Shown one piece after another: positions 38,640-47,673 of a stretch of 64,000 bases of DNA. Every line of letters starts with the position of its first letter. The first letter of the stretch is position 1. Location: the IMG/VR virus record IMGVR_UViG_3300032893_000001, positions 1-64,000 of that record; one strand, written 5' to 3'. This stretch comes from a virus. The translations under genes and the position numbers were made by a program. Below the pieces are notes generated by a model. The model ran no database searches, had not been told where the DNA came from, and saw only the letters and a list, made by a program, of their open reading frames with translations.

Positions 38640-40691
38640 TCAGACGAGCGTCGTCATTCTACGCGGCGATCGCTGCTCAGGAAGCGGTCGCATGTCGACG
38701 CCCCCCTGCGAGCCGGCCATGATCTGCTCCTTGTCCTTCTGGAGCTGCTTCAGATACTGCCCCGTGAGCGCGGCGAGATCGGGGCTCGTGGTCTGGAGAT
38801 TCTGAAGGGCCATCTGCTGCATCGCAGGGTCGAGGTGCGAGATCTGCTGGGCGTACGACATCGCCATGCTAGGCAAGTCGACGTTCTGCTGCCCGCTCTG
38901 TTGCATGTTCTGCTGGCGTCCGAGACGGCTAGAGATCGCGCTGTGGAACTCTTGATCCGGCGTCGGTGCTTCCAAGAGTGCGCTTCCGGGCGGCAGCGGA
39001 GAGGCTTGGGGATCGGTGAGGTCTGCCGGCGCGCCCGCCGCGGCGGCCTGCTGACCACCAGGCGTTCCTGCCCCCAACTGGTCCTGAGCTCCGGGCTCTC
39101 CTGGCGCGGGTCCCTGCTGCATCGCCTGCTGCTGCACCTGCTGCGCCTTGGCTTGGTACTTGGCCATGACGAGAGACGACTCGCCCTGGATCTCAGCCAT
39201 CGCGAGCTGCTGCGTCTTGGTTGCTTCGAGACGCGTCTTCGTCTCCTTCAGCATCAGCTTGTTCTCCTCCTCTTGCGAGAGGTCGGAGTCCGCGAGCAGC
39301 GTCGAGTCGCTGATCTTGTTGAGCTGGTTGAACTGGAGCATCAGCGACTTGCGCTGGATGTCGTCGGCCATCTTGAAGGGCTTGAAGCGCCCCTTCGCCA
39401 TCGGCCAATCGAGGAAGTTGGAAACCTCCTGCATGACGAATCGGAACAGATGCTTGTGGCGCAACACGTAGCCGATGAAGGCATTTTCGAGCATGCGCAT
39501 CGACACGTTCGTCCCCGCGTAGGACAAGCCACCGAACACGAACTCGCGGGGCACTCCCATGCCAACGACGATCTGCTCGCTCCACTGCTGGATCTCGGGC
39601 GTCAGCATGAGCGCCTTGCCGTCACCACCGATGGTCTGGTTGCCCACCGGCAAAGGCAGGATGGGGATGTAGTTGTTGTCGTATCGCCAACGACCGATCT
39701 CGGTCGCGACATGATCGCGCCAGTCGACAAGGTTGATGCTCGTGAAGGGATCGGCGGTACCGGCGGCAGGCTGCGGAAAGAGGATGCGCAGCGGCACGAT
39801 GTGCTCGAGCAGGATTGCCTCCTGCGCCTTCTTCATGAGCTGAAGGTAGTACGTGTCCTTCAGGACAGGCAGAAGAAGAGGGATGCCCCATCCTCGATCC
39901 TGCGTAGCGAGCGACGGACGACGAAGATGGAAGACCTTGTCCTTCGCGAGGACGAGTCCCTTCTGCTCCTTCAGCGCCTGGATGAAGATCTGCGGGATGG
40001 TCTCGACCACTTCCTTGCGACCGATGATGATGTCGTTCCGGATGACCGCGGGGATCGTGTAGAAGTACGTGTAGTCGCCGGTGAGGTCGTTGTAGAGGAT
40101 CTCCATGTCCTCCGGGTTCCAGCGAATGAGCTTCACGCCGCTCGGGTTCTTCAAGTACAAGTCCGTGACGATCGCATCACCCGTCGTGTGGCAACCAGGG
40201 CACGCGAGCCGGAACGAGTAGTTCGTGAAGACCCAGTGGTTGCGGCAACGGTTCGCAACCTCGCGCCAACCGCACGTCGCGCAGCGCAGGTACTTGTGGA
40301 AGTTGTAGCCGATGCTGATGAACGCGTTGCCGTAGGCGAAGTAGTCGAGTCCGACCTCCACCTGAAAGGCGCGGTACTGAAGATGGTCTTGGAAGAAGTC
40401 CATCCAGCGATCTTTGGTGCGCGCGTCGTCGTGATCGATGATGAGGTCTGTGACGGGGTACTCACTCATCTTGAAGACGACCGCGTTGATCAACGGGTTC
40501 GTCAAGAAGTAGTACCGGCACCAACGGAACATCTGCTTGACCGTGACGGGCAAGTAGGTGTGCGCGACGTCGAAGAACGGCGAGGGGTAGTTGACTCCCT
40601 GGACAGGGCTGCCCTGAATGCGGCCGCGCGTCTGCGAGAAGCGGAAGGCGTTCGCCGGACCGCCGACACCCATGCCGCCTGCCATCGTCAT
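38640..40691 (-). CDS. Portal protein, 683 aa
   Basis: The protein has the portal layout. The N-terminal wing helices read TVKQMFRWCRYYFLTNPLIN and VVFKMSEYPVTDLIID. A DYFAYGNAFISIGYN clip-type segment follows, then GVKLIRWNPEDMEI, VFHLRRPSLATQDRGWGIPL and LKDTYYLQLMKKAQEAILLE. A zinc ribbon is inserted (CATCGW...CRNHW...CPGCHTTG, about residues 137-170), which some large-phage portals carry. The C-terminus is a Gln-rich coiled coil and Ala/Pro/Gly tail. It forms the DNA entry and exit ring of the head. It lacks the K-T-A motif. ATGA overlap with the upstream gene. Confidence 0.85.
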   Translation of the reverse strand: MTMAGGMGVGGPANAFRFSQTRGRIQGSPVQGVNYPSPFFDVAHTYLPVTVKQMFRWCRYYFLTNPLINAVVFKMSEYPVTDLIIDHDDARTKDRWMDFFQDHLQYRAFQVEVGLDYFAYGNAFISIGYNFHKYLRCATCGWREVANRCRNHWVFTNYSFRLACPGCHTTGDAIVTDLYLKNPSGVKLIRWNPEDMEILYNDLTGDYTYFYTIPAVIRNDIIIGRKEVVETIPQIFIQALKEQKGLVLAKDKVFHLRRPSLATQDRGWGIPLLLPVLKDTYYLQLMKKAQEAILLEHIVPLRILFPQPAAGTADPFTSINLVDWRDHVATEIGRWRYDNNYIPILPLPVGNQTIGGDGKALMLTPEIQQWSEQIVVGMGVPREFVFGGLSYAGTNVSMRMLENAFIGYVLRHKHLFRFVMQEVSNFLDWPMAKGRFKPFKMADDIQRKSLMLQFNQLNKISDSTLLADSDLSQEEENKLMLKETKTRLEATKTQQLAMAEIQGESSLVMAKYQAKAQQVQQQAMQQGPAPGEPGAQDQLGAGTPGGQQAAAAGAPADLTDPQASPLPPGSALLEAPTPDQEFHSAISSRLGRQQNMQQSGQQNVDLPSMAMSYAQQISHLDPAMQQMALQNLQTTSPDLAALTGQYLKQLQKDKEQIMAGSQGGVDMRPLPEQRSPRRMTTLV

Positions 40692-41665
40692 ACTTGCGTC
40701 TCCGGCGGATAGCCCGAAGCACGGGCCGTCATGATCGTTTCACTGGGGGTCGACTGACCGGGTCCCTTGGTGAGGTCGCTAGCCTCCACGGGGTGCGGTC
40801 CGTACGAGCGGAAGTTCGGTGGTGCGTTCTTGTGAAAGAGCTTGCCCGCGGCGATATCGACGCCCTTGCCCGCCGCGCGGCCAAGATGACCCGTCGCTTC
40901 TTGGAGAACCTGCCCTGCACCAAAGGGCATCAAGCCACTCGCGAGACCTCCAACGAGGGTGCCCGTGGTGTACCCGAGCTGCTCTCCCTTGCCTCCGTCA
41001 GGAGCCGGTGAGAGTGCTGCCTGCGCGACGCCAAGGGCGGGGAGACCAAGCATCAGCGCCTTGCTCGCGGGACTTGCTCCTGCGATCTGCGCGTGCGCTC
41101 CACGATAGACGGTCGGCAGGATACCGTGCGCCTTCATCGACTTCACGACGCCTGGCAGATTCGTAAGCCCCCACTCTTCGGCGCTTCGTGTCGCCTTGAG
41201 CGCATCCTGCGCGCGCCCCCACTCTTTGGACGCTTGCTCGACCGCTTCGGGAGCACCACTTCGCTGCGCTTTGAGAACGGCCCGGCGTGCCTTGACCGCT
41301 GCCACCTCGGATGGGTACGCGCCCGCGTGCATGGTTCGCAGCGTCTCCCCCTCGGGCATGTGCCCCGTCAATCCGTGCAGCTCGCGAAGACCAAAGCGGG
41401 ACACCGCCTGGCGCGCGCGCAACGGAAGAGCGGCACCGATTCCCAAGCCGCCGAGACCACCTGCGAGAGCGCCCCGTGCCGCCGCACCGGTACCAGACTC
41501 TTCTGGATTTCCGCCCGTCAGGTGCCGCAGGTAGTTGACACCACCGCCCGTGAGCGCCCCCAGAACACCGAGCGTCGCGGCCGAACCAACACGCGGGTTC
41601 ACCCTCGCGAGCTTCTTCAGCTCGTCGGCGAACGACTGCATCATCGATTCGTTCATGCGCGTCAT
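40688..41665 (-). CDS. Gly-rich hydrophobic virion protein, 325 aa
   Basis: The protein opens MTRMNESMMQSFADELKKLA, containing the F-x-x-E-L-x-K-L-A form of the motif recurring in this genome. Gly/Ala-rich hydrophobic segments follow at about residues 27-50 (SAATLGVLGALTGGGVNYL), 60-82 (GALAGGLGGLGIGAALPL) and 205-260. In between lies a charged helix with KARRAVLKAQRSGAPEAVEQ. It resembles internal proteins ejected with DNA. Family unknown; it is coupled to the portal by a 4-base overlap. Confidence 0.6.
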   Translation of the reverse strand: MTRMNESMMQSFADELKKLARVNPRVGSAATLGVLGALTGGGVNYLRHLTGGNPEESGTGAAARGALAGGLGGLGIGAALPLRARQAVSRFGLRELHGLTGHMPEGETLRTMHAGAYPSEVAAVKARRAVLKAQRSGAPEAVEQASKEWGRAQDALKATRSAEEWGLTNLPGVVKSMKAHGILPTVYRGAHAQIAGASPASKALMLGLPALGVAQAALSPAPDGGKGEQLGYTTGTLVGGLASGLMPFGAGQVLQEATGHLGRAAGKGVDIAAGKLFHKNAPPNFRSYGPHPVEASDLTKGPGQSTPSETIMTARASGYPPETQV

Positions 41666-42465
41666 GCGGTCTGCACCAGGCAGAGCTGGGCCTTCAGCCT
41701 GTTCCTACTTTCGGTCAAGAAGTCATGCGCAGTCAACATCCTCCGAAGCTGCTCCGCCTCTGAAGTCTGCGCACTGGGGGCTTTACCGCTGACACGAACA
41801 CTCGGCCACGCCTTCTTCACTGCATCGAGGTCGATGTCGACGTTGGTCGTATCGATGATCGCAAGCCTGTCGACGGGAGGCTGCGGAACGAACATGCCCT
41901 CGTGGCGATGCACAACGCCGAGGAACAACCGCACCTCTTCTGACCAAGAGACGTCTTCACGGACACGGTTGGCGACGTCGACCGCGGCCATCGCTTGAGC
42001 AACCGTCGGCGCCTGCATGACCTCGAAGTCCGGGAAGAGAGAGTTGAACGGGTGCACGCACCAGTTGAAGACTTCCCACTGCTCCCAGAAAGAGTCGACG
42101 AGATGAAGCGTCTTCATCGCCATCGCCTTCGAGAAGTTCAGGTCGCTGATCGTCCCGAAGTCCTGTCCCGCACGAAGCTGCACCGTTTCCGGTTCCCACT
42201 CGAGCCACTCCGGACCGTACTTCTGAAGCAGCGCCAGATCCACGATCACCGGATGCGTCTCGGGGTGCGCCAGCAGCGTACGCGCAGTCACGCGCGTAAC
42301 CACTGCTGAAACCGGGGGAGACGAAGTAGCTTCGGGCGCACCCGTCGTTTCGAGCTCGGGAGTCGACTCGTCGAAAGACGCAGCAGGCCCGCGCTCCACG
42401 TCAGCCCGGCTGACGGACTGGAGTACCTTCAGAAGCTCCGCATCGTAGCTGGGGAGCGACGGCAT
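41662..42465 (-). CDS. Unknown portal-operon protein, 267 aa
   Basis: I use ATG 42465, which overlaps the preceding stop as ATGA; a TTG one codon earlier is the alternative. The N-terminus is Ser/Thr/Pro-rich and variable. The rest is a folded alpha/beta domain (ARTLLAHPETHPVIVDLALL, WLEWEPETVQLRAGQDFGTI, LNFSKAMAMKTLHLVDSFWE, FNWCVHPFNSLFPDFEVMQA). Four-gene coupling in this operon suggests a portal-associated or neck role, by context only. Confidence 0.62.
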   Translation of the reverse strand: MPSLPSYDAELLKVLQSVSRADVERGPAASFDESTPELETTGAPEATSSPPVSAVVTRVTARTLLAHPETHPVIVDLALLQKYGPEWLEWEPETVQLRAGQDFGTISDLNFSKAMAMKTLHLVDSFWEQWEVFNWCVHPFNSLFPDFEVMQAPTVAQAMAAVDVANRVREDVSWSEEVRLFLGVVHRHEGMFVPQPPVDRLAIIDTTNVDIDLDAVKKAWPSVRVSGKAPSAQTSEAEQLRRMLTAHDFLTESRNRLKAQLCLVQTA

Positions 42466-43397
42466 CAACCACTTCCAGGCGCACCCGAGTGCTGTTCGCG
42501 CGCCATGTTCGCCAGAATACGGCGCTGCGCGAGCGGCAGAGACTTGAAGATGCCGACGGGGTCCTTGCGGAACTCTTCGGCCATGTCGTCGCTGAAGGTC
42601 CCCTTGACCAAGGGCAACCGCTTCATCGCGAGGTACTCGAGGTCGGCCTCGGTGACGTGGATGTTGCCGATGACCTCACTGAAGGTCGCGGTCTTCTCGA
42701 AGCCGTAGGTCGAGTAGTACGGATCGGGCACATCGCGGTCGTAGCAGAACTCGAGGCCCGCCGTCTTGTCGAACTCGCTGAGCGTGAGGCAGAACATCTC
42801 CGGCTCGAGCTGCTCACGAACGGCCGCCAGCTTGTCGAGAGCCGCCGTGAACTTGCCCGGTTCGAGAAGAGAACGACGCGCGTCGAGGGCGACCTTGATC
42901 TCCTCGACGGGAGCGTACTTCTCCGAACCGTACTTGCGGACCTCGTCGGACACCGGGATGCCGAGCTCCGACGCGCGCTTGACGAGGTTGCAGCAGTACT
43001 CGTGTCGATCGGGAGGCGCCATGCGCTTGCCGAACTCGTCGAAGTACGCCGCGGCGGCTTTGACCTGCGCGTAGCTGTCCAAGGGGTAGCGCGCACCCAG
43101 CGCGTACGTGCTGGCCTTCTTCTCCTGCACCTTCTTCGGGGGCTCGAAACCAGCAACGTCGACGTGCGGCTGAAGAAGGCGCATCTGCGGCAGCTTGCCT
43201 GGATGCTTCCCCTTGATCTCCGTGTTCGTCTCCGGCAGGATGCCTTCCTCTCCGCGGTGACCGTTCTTGCCCTTGACCAGGTGTCCGATCGCCGCTGTCT
43301 TCTTCGCAACGACCGCCTTGGTCGTCGTCGAGGTGTCCGTACTCTCCGCCGGCATCGTATGCGTGTTCGCGAGCTCTGCTTGTTTCATGGTGCTCAT
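42465..43397 (-). CDS. Unknown virion protein with K-T-A motifs, 310 aa
   Basis: The start is ATG 43397, overlapping the preceding stop (ATGA); the longer frame is a shadow. The first 110 residues are Thr/Lys/Gly-rich and probably disordered. The rest is helical (VKAAAAYFDEFGKRMAPPDR, then HEYCCNLVKRASELGIPVSD, then IKVALDARRSLLEPGKFTAA). The motifs KKTAAIG, EFDKTAGLE and GFEKTATFS occur. The end, AEEFRKDPVGIFKSLPLAQR, recalls the GIFKSLPAQYQQM helix of the frameshift extension at 4865. Function unknown. Confidence 0.6.
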   Translation of the reverse strand: MSTMKQAELANTHTMPAESTDTSTTTKAVVAKKTAAIGHLVKGKNGHRGEEGILPETNTEIKGKHPGKLPQMRLLQPHVDVAGFEPPKKVQEKKASTYALGARYPLDSYAQVKAAAAYFDEFGKRMAPPDRHEYCCNLVKRASELGIPVSDEVRKYGSEKYAPVEEIKVALDARRSLLEPGKFTAALDKLAAVREQLEPEMFCLTLSEFDKTAGLEFCYDRDVPDPYYSTYGFEKTATFSEVIGNIHVTEADLEYLAMKRLPLVKGTFSDDMAEEFRKDPVGIFKSLPLAQRRILANMAREQHSGAPGSG

Positions 43398-43927
43398 CCT
43401 TGAATCGTGGGCGCCATCTGGCCGCTGATGTTGCGAAGTTTGCCGCCGATCTCCTTCGCGGTCTGACCGACGCCGTACGCCGTCATCGCGCCACTCAGCG
43501 CGCTCATCGGATTCTTGGCAGCCCACCCCAGCCCCTTTCCCAAAAGACCACCGACTCCTTTGCCGGCGGCTCCAAGCAAGGAACCTCCGATGCCTGCTGC
43601 CTTGTACCAGCTTTCGGCGGTGAGCAGGTTGCGCGCAGCAGCTTTCTGCGCTTCCTTCGGCAGCTTGGCGGCGGTCTTGGAAAAGTAGAGCATTGAGAGC
43701 GCGACGTTGCCTGGATCGACGCACGCGAACTTGCGAAGCGTCACGTCACCATCGCGGAGAACGAGCGCGAAGACATCGTCCGGGAGCGAGCGACGCTCTT
43801 CCTCGCTGAGCAAGTGCGCGCTCTTGACGAGCTCCGGCACCTCGAGTCGGCTCGGGAAGATCTCTCGAAAGAGATGCCCGGTGGGGTCGTCGTACACGTC
43901 GAGCAGAAGTCCGCTGAGCTTTTCCAT
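43394..43927 (-). CDS. Small virion protein, 177 aa, first gene of portal operon
   Basis: The start is ATG 43927 with AGGGAG upstream. The N-terminal half is a helical, acidic domain (MEKLSGLLLDVYDDPTGHLF, SEEERRSLPDDVFALVLRDG). The centre has YFSKTAAKLPKEAQKAAAR and then a Gly-rich hydrophobic region (GGSLLGAAGKGVGGLLGKGL) typical of membrane-active virion proteins. It is the first gene leftward from the divergent region at 43928-44046. Confidence 0.6.
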   Translation of the reverse strand: MEKLSGLLLDVYDDPTGHLFREIFPSRLEVPELVKSAHLLSEEERRSLPDDVFALVLRDGDVTLRKFACVDPGNVALSMLYFSKTAAKLPKEAQKAAARNLLTAESWYKAAGIGGSLLGAAGKGVGGLLGKGLGWAAKNPMSALSGAMTAYGVGQTAKEIGGKLRNISGQMAPTIQG

Positions 43928-44046
43928 GGCGCTCCCTGTCTGAGCGTAATCGGCCAACGGCCGGTACCGCAAGAATACCGCAAAGGTTAGCCGCCGCAGC
44001 GGAATAAGGGAAACGAACAACCGGGCATAGACCCAGGAGGACAAGA
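43928..44046. promoter_or_regulatory. Divergent promoter region with TACCGCAA repeat
   Basis: This 119-base gap lies between the leftward portal operon and the rightward replication operon. TACCGCAA occurs twice at 43965-43972 and 43976-43983, 11 bases apart, about one helical turn, as expected of an operator. GGCCAACGGCC just upstream is a small inverted repeat. AGGAGG before ATG 44047 is a perfect ribosome site. No clear sigma70 promoter could be named. Confidence 0.45.
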
Positions 44047-44589
44047 ATGAACCAAACGACGGTGCAGACCACTCAGCAGCCCGAGTGCTACGGCAAGATC
44101 TGGGACCAAAGCGCGGTCGAGTGCGCCGGCGGCTACGACGCGACCTTCGTGGCACCCAACGGCGCCAAAGTTCGCCCGCGCTGCGATTACTTCGACTCCT
44201 GCAAGATCCGAACAGCTCTGGCGAAAACCGAGGCGCAACAGCGCGCGCTGGTGGCCCCCTCGAGCCTGATCCGTCCGCAGCAGCCGGCGGCGCCGTATGC
44301 TCCACGATTCCAGCAGCCGCCTCCGATGCAGATGACTCCCCAAGCAGCGCCTCCGCCGGCGTACCCGAACCCGCACTATCCGTACCCAATCGTGGTCAGC
44401 CAGCCGGTGCAGATGATGCCGACCAACTACGGAATCCCTGCGTACCTGACCGTTCCGGAAGAGAGGCGGTCTGGTGAGCACTTCCTCGCTCCACTTGGAC
44501 GCGAGATGCTTCGTGCAGGCGGCAAGGCTCTCGGGCATGCGTTCGCAGCCTGGCTCGATCACAACGCGTTCAGCAAGAAGGAAGAATGA
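44047..44589 (+). CDS. Cysteine-motif and proline-rich protein, 180 aa
   Basis: The start is ATG 44047 with a perfect AGGAGG. The N-terminal 50 residues hold a four-cysteine motif (ECYGKIWDQSAVECAGGYDA, then RPRCDYFDSC) that looks like a small metal-binding domain. A Pro/Gln/Ala-rich linker follows (about residues 70-125), then a short helical C-terminus. The first gene of the replication operon; it may be an adaptor. Family not recognised, although a similar Cys spacing appears in the product of 61325. Confidence 0.65.
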   Translation: MNQTTVQTTQQPECYGKIWDQSAVECAGGYDATFVAPNGAKVRPRCDYFDSCKIRTALAKTEAQQRALVAPSSLIRPQQPAAPYAPRFQQPPPMQMTPQAAPPPAYPNPHYPYPIVVSQPVQMMPTNYGIPAYLTVPEERRSGEHFLAPLGREMLRAGGKALGHAFAAWLDHNAFSKKEE

Positions 44590-46292
44590 ACAAGCTCTCC
44601 GATCGAGGGTACCTGGATACGAATCTCTGGGTACCCAAAGTCCACTTCAACGTTGAGGGCGTGAAGCGCGCCCTCACGTTCTCGTACTTGGAGGGGAAGG
44701 ACCGTATCCCCACGGATCTCCCCCTCTACCGAGAGACGGCAGATCATCTGGTCGTGCCGCGTGAGTTCTGGCCGCGCGACCAACTTCCGTTCGAGATCGT
44801 CGATTGCCGACCGCAGCGCTACTCGCGCTCTCCTGTTCGGAGTCGCATCACGCTGGACCACAAAAGGCAGAACGACGGCTCCCTCATTCCCACTGGCAGC
44901 GACGTTCAACGCAAGTCGGTCGATGCGTTGATGAGCGCGCGCGGTGGCATTCTCCAACTTGCCTGCGGTAAGGGCAAGACAGTCGTCTTCCTGGAGGTCA
45001 TTGCTCGTTCGGGCATGCCAGGACTGATCGTGGTCGATAACACGCAGCTTCTCGAGCAGTGGTCGGAGGCGATCTCCACCTTCTTGGATGTTCCTGGCGG
45101 CGTCGGCCTCATTCAAGAGCAGACGTTCGACTGGAAGAAGTGGGTCGTGCTCTCGACATACCAAACCCTCGCAAGACGCGCAGCCGACATGCCAGAAGAA
45201 GTTCGTCGGTGGTTCGGCATCATCGGCTGGGACGAGGCGCATCACGTCAACGCACCGACGTTCTCTCGAAGCGCAGACTTGTTCTACGGGCGCCGGTACG
45301 GTCTCACCGCGACACCCGAACGAGAAGATGGCCTGCACGTCATCCACGAGTTCCACTTCGGCAAGGTTCTCTACCGAGACCTCGTTCAGGAGATGCGTCC
45401 ACGCATCTACTTCACGTACACAGGACTCGAGTTGAACATGCAAGACCCTGCGGTGGTCGACGCGACTTGCACGGACAACGGTGAGCTGCACCTGTCCAAG
45501 CTCGCCGTCTACTTCGGACAGTGGCGCCCGCGCCTCGACTTCATCCAGAACGAGATCCGCAACGCCCTCGCGCAAGACCGAAAGATCCTCGTGCTCTCGA
45601 ACTCCATCGACGAGCTCGTGAATCTACTCGCGCTCTGGAATGGCAACACGGAGCTCTACACCGACATCAGTGTCGATCCGAGCGAGGTCGGAGAGACCGT
45701 GCAACCGCAACGCCTCGACGATGTCGCTCTTGCGAAGATGCTGACGGCCATCAGCAATCTCGAGACGGCGTTGCAAGACGCGTCACTCGACAAGGACGTC
45801 TTCGAAGGGCTCGAGAAGGAGATCGCGATCTACAAGAGCACCATCAAAGCGCATGAGGTGTTCGAGAAAGTCGAAGCCCTTCGACGGAAAAAGCAACGTG
45901 AGTACATCGCTCGAACCCTGCGTAAGGACAGTGACGCAGGACTGATGATTCACCGTGTCGATCCGAAGCATCGGATGAAGATGCTCAAGGAGAAGAGGGT
46001 CACCTTCGCCATCATGAAGTACGGCAAGGAGGGCCTCGACAACCCCGCGCTCGACACCGTGATCATTCTCGAGCCGATGAGCTCGAAGAACATGCTTCAG
46101 CAGGTGATGGGCCGAGTTCTCCGTCACAAGGAAGGAAAGAAAGCACCGGTCGTCGTGGTGCTAGAAGACAACATCGGGCCGATGATCGGCATGTGCCAGA
46201 AGATGCGGAAGCACCTTCGACAGTGGCCTATCGACGACGGCGGTCCGTACGAGTACGAGCTACTGAACTACCCCAAAGGAAGAAAACGATGA
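44586..46292 (+). CDS. Superfamily 2 DNA/RNA helicase, 568 aa
   Basis: The helicase motifs are in order: Q-like PTGSDVQRKSVDAL, motif I ACGKGKT (126-132), motif Ia LIVVDNTQLLEQW, motif II GWDEAHH (D216-H219), motif III GLTATPERED. The C-terminal RecA-like domain ends with VIILEPMSSKNMLQQVMGRV (motif VI, QxxGRxLR). A coiled-coil insertion lies around residues 380-440. This is close to the UvsW and XPB-like phage helicases that remodel recombination or stalled-fork structures. The stop of the preceding gene overlaps its start by 4 bases. Confidence 0.88.
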   Translation: MNKLSDRGYLDTNLWVPKVHFNVEGVKRALTFSYLEGKDRIPTDLPLYRETADHLVVPREFWPRDQLPFEIVDCRPQRYSRSPVRSRITLDHKRQNDGSLIPTGSDVQRKSVDALMSARGGILQLACGKGKTVVFLEVIARSGMPGLIVVDNTQLLEQWSEAISTFLDVPGGVGLIQEQTFDWKKWVVLSTYQTLARRAADMPEEVRRWFGIIGWDEAHHVNAPTFSRSADLFYGRRYGLTATPEREDGLHVIHEFHFGKVLYRDLVQEMRPRIYFTYTGLELNMQDPAVVDATCTDNGELHLSKLAVYFGQWRPRLDFIQNEIRNALAQDRKILVLSNSIDELVNLLALWNGNTELYTDISVDPSEVGETVQPQRLDDVALAKMLTAISNLETALQDASLDKDVFEGLEKEIAIYKSTIKAHEVFEKVEALRRKKQREYIARTLRKDSDAGLMIHRVDPKHRMKMLKEKRVTFAIMKYGKEGLDNPALDTVIILEPMSSKNMLQQVMGRVLRHKEGKKAPVVVVLEDNIGPMIGMCQKMRKHLRQWPIDDGGPYEYELLNYPKGRKR

Positions 46293-46795
46293 ACGAAGAC
46301 AACGCACTCTGGGCAGTCGTACGCGCCGCTAGCGGCGATCTCTACCTGATGAACATCATCTCCGTGTTCGACGAGGAAGGGCAGCCGATCGTGAGCACGT
46401 CTCTGAAAGAGACGGTGATGAAGCAGTTCATGAAAGGCCGGCTCGTCCTGAAGGCGCTGCCCGCTCACGAGTACGCCGTGTCCCTCGGGCCGTCGCCCGA
46501 AGGCGGCATCGTGAAGAGGAGCTTCGTGACGCCGCTCGGAACGACGCTCGGCAGCCCACCGCTCTACCTGAAAGATGTCGCCTCGATCTACTTCGTCGAG
46601 GACATGGACGAATCCGACAAGAAGGTCCACCAAAGCTACATCGAAGAAGCGGCACGGACCATCGAGCACGCACGGCAAGCAGGAGGTCCTTCGAAAGAAA
46701 CGGCAGGGTCGCCTCTGATGATGCCGCAGATGCCGCCGGGCATGTCGATGGCGCAGCTCGCGCAGATGATGCGAGGGCAGGGTCCGAAACCGTGA
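46289..46795 (+). CDS. Unknown protein, 168 aa
   Basis: The start is ATG 46289 with AAAGGA upstream and a 4-base overlap with the helicase gene. A compact beta-rich domain (LWAVVRAASGDLYLMNIISV, FMKGRLVLKALPAHEYAVSL, VASIYFVEDMDESDKKVHQS) is followed by a Met/Gln/Pro-rich tail (MPQMPPGMSMAQLAQMMRG). Not recognised; the context is DNA metabolism. Confidence 0.65.
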   Translation: MNEDNALWAVVRAASGDLYLMNIISVFDEEGQPIVSTSLKETVMKQFMKGRLVLKALPAHEYAVSLGPSPEGGIVKRSFVTPLGTTLGSPPLYLKDVASIYFVEDMDESDKKVHQSYIEEAARTIEHARQAGGPSKETAGSPLMMPQMPPGMSMAQLAQMMRGQGPKP

Positions 46796-47673
46796 TGGAC
46801 GCCCGCAAGTCGCTGCACGTGCTGAACCAGGAGTGGTCGAACTGCACGCGCTGTGAACTTGGCACGCACCGGATGGCGGTGAACGGCGAGATGGTCTTCG
46901 GAGAGGGTGAGCCTCGTGCCATCCTCTTCGTTGGCGAAGGCCCTGGAAAGAACGAAGAACGCCAGGGCCGGCCGTTCGTTGGAGAGTCGGGAGGAATCTT
47001 CCGCACTGTCCTCAGCCAATTCCGGTTCGACAAGTTCTACGTGACCAACGTCGTAGCGTGCCGTTCTTGCACGCCGATGACGACGGCAGACGGCTCTCCG
47101 ATGTTCGGCAAGTCGTTCGGCAAACGCCCCCCGATGCCGCTATACCGAGACGAGCCGCCGTCTGCCGTAGCCGTGTCTGCTTGCTTGCCGCGGCTGCTCG
47201 AAGAGATCTATCTCGTCGACCCCGTGCTGATCGTCAGTCTTGGAGCAAAAGCCGCTGAAGCACTGACCGGCAAGGCAGTCGCGATCACCCAGGAGAGGGG
47301 CAAGGAGCGACACATCACCATTCCAGGAGCGTCGCATCGTGCGTCGCTCACAGAGAAGAAGGGTGCCTGGATTCGAAAGATCGGGGGCAAGACTGTTGCC
47401 CCGACGGAACCGAACGAGGTCCGCTACCTTCTTCTTCCAACGCTGCACCCTGCGTACGTCCTACGATCGCTGTCGGACAAGCGCAACAACAGCGCGCTAC
47501 GCCAGTTCGCTTCCGACATCCGAAAAGCGGTGCGCATCTACGAGCAGTACATGGTCGAGGTGTTCGGTGTCACCGTAACGACGAACAGCAACGCAACGGA
47601 CGAGCAGATCGAGGAAACGATCGACAACCTGCGCGAGCGGGAGGAGGACGAGGATCAATATGGCCAAGGGTAA
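46795..47673 (+). CDS. Uracil-DNA glycosylase superfamily (family 4-like) protein, 292 aa
   Basis: I use ATG 46795 (TGATG overlap). A GTG at 46792 would add one residue. Motif A is GEGPGKNEERQGRPFVGESG (residues 48-67) and motif B is LPTLHPAYVLR, both as in family 4/5 enzymes. Four cysteines (C17-x-x-C20 and C89-x-x-C92) fit an iron-sulfur cluster. These enzymes remove uracil from DNA; some members only act as DNA-binding scaffolds. At 292 residues it is longer than the usual 200, with an insertion after C92 and an acidic tail. It may protect or edit replicating phage DNA. Confidence 0.82.
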   Translation: MDARKSLHVLNQEWSNCTRCELGTHRMAVNGEMVFGEGEPRAILFVGEGPGKNEERQGRPFVGESGGIFRTVLSQFRFDKFYVTNVVACRSCTPMTTADGSPMFGKSFGKRPPMPLYRDEPPSAVAVSACLPRLLEEIYLVDPVLIVSLGAKAAEALTGKAVAITQERGKERHITIPGASHRASLTEKKGAWIRKIGGKTVAPTEPNEVRYLLLPTLHPAYVLRSLSDKRNNSALRQFASDIRKAVRIYEQYMVEVFGVTVTTNSNATDEQIEETIDNLREREEDEDQYGQG

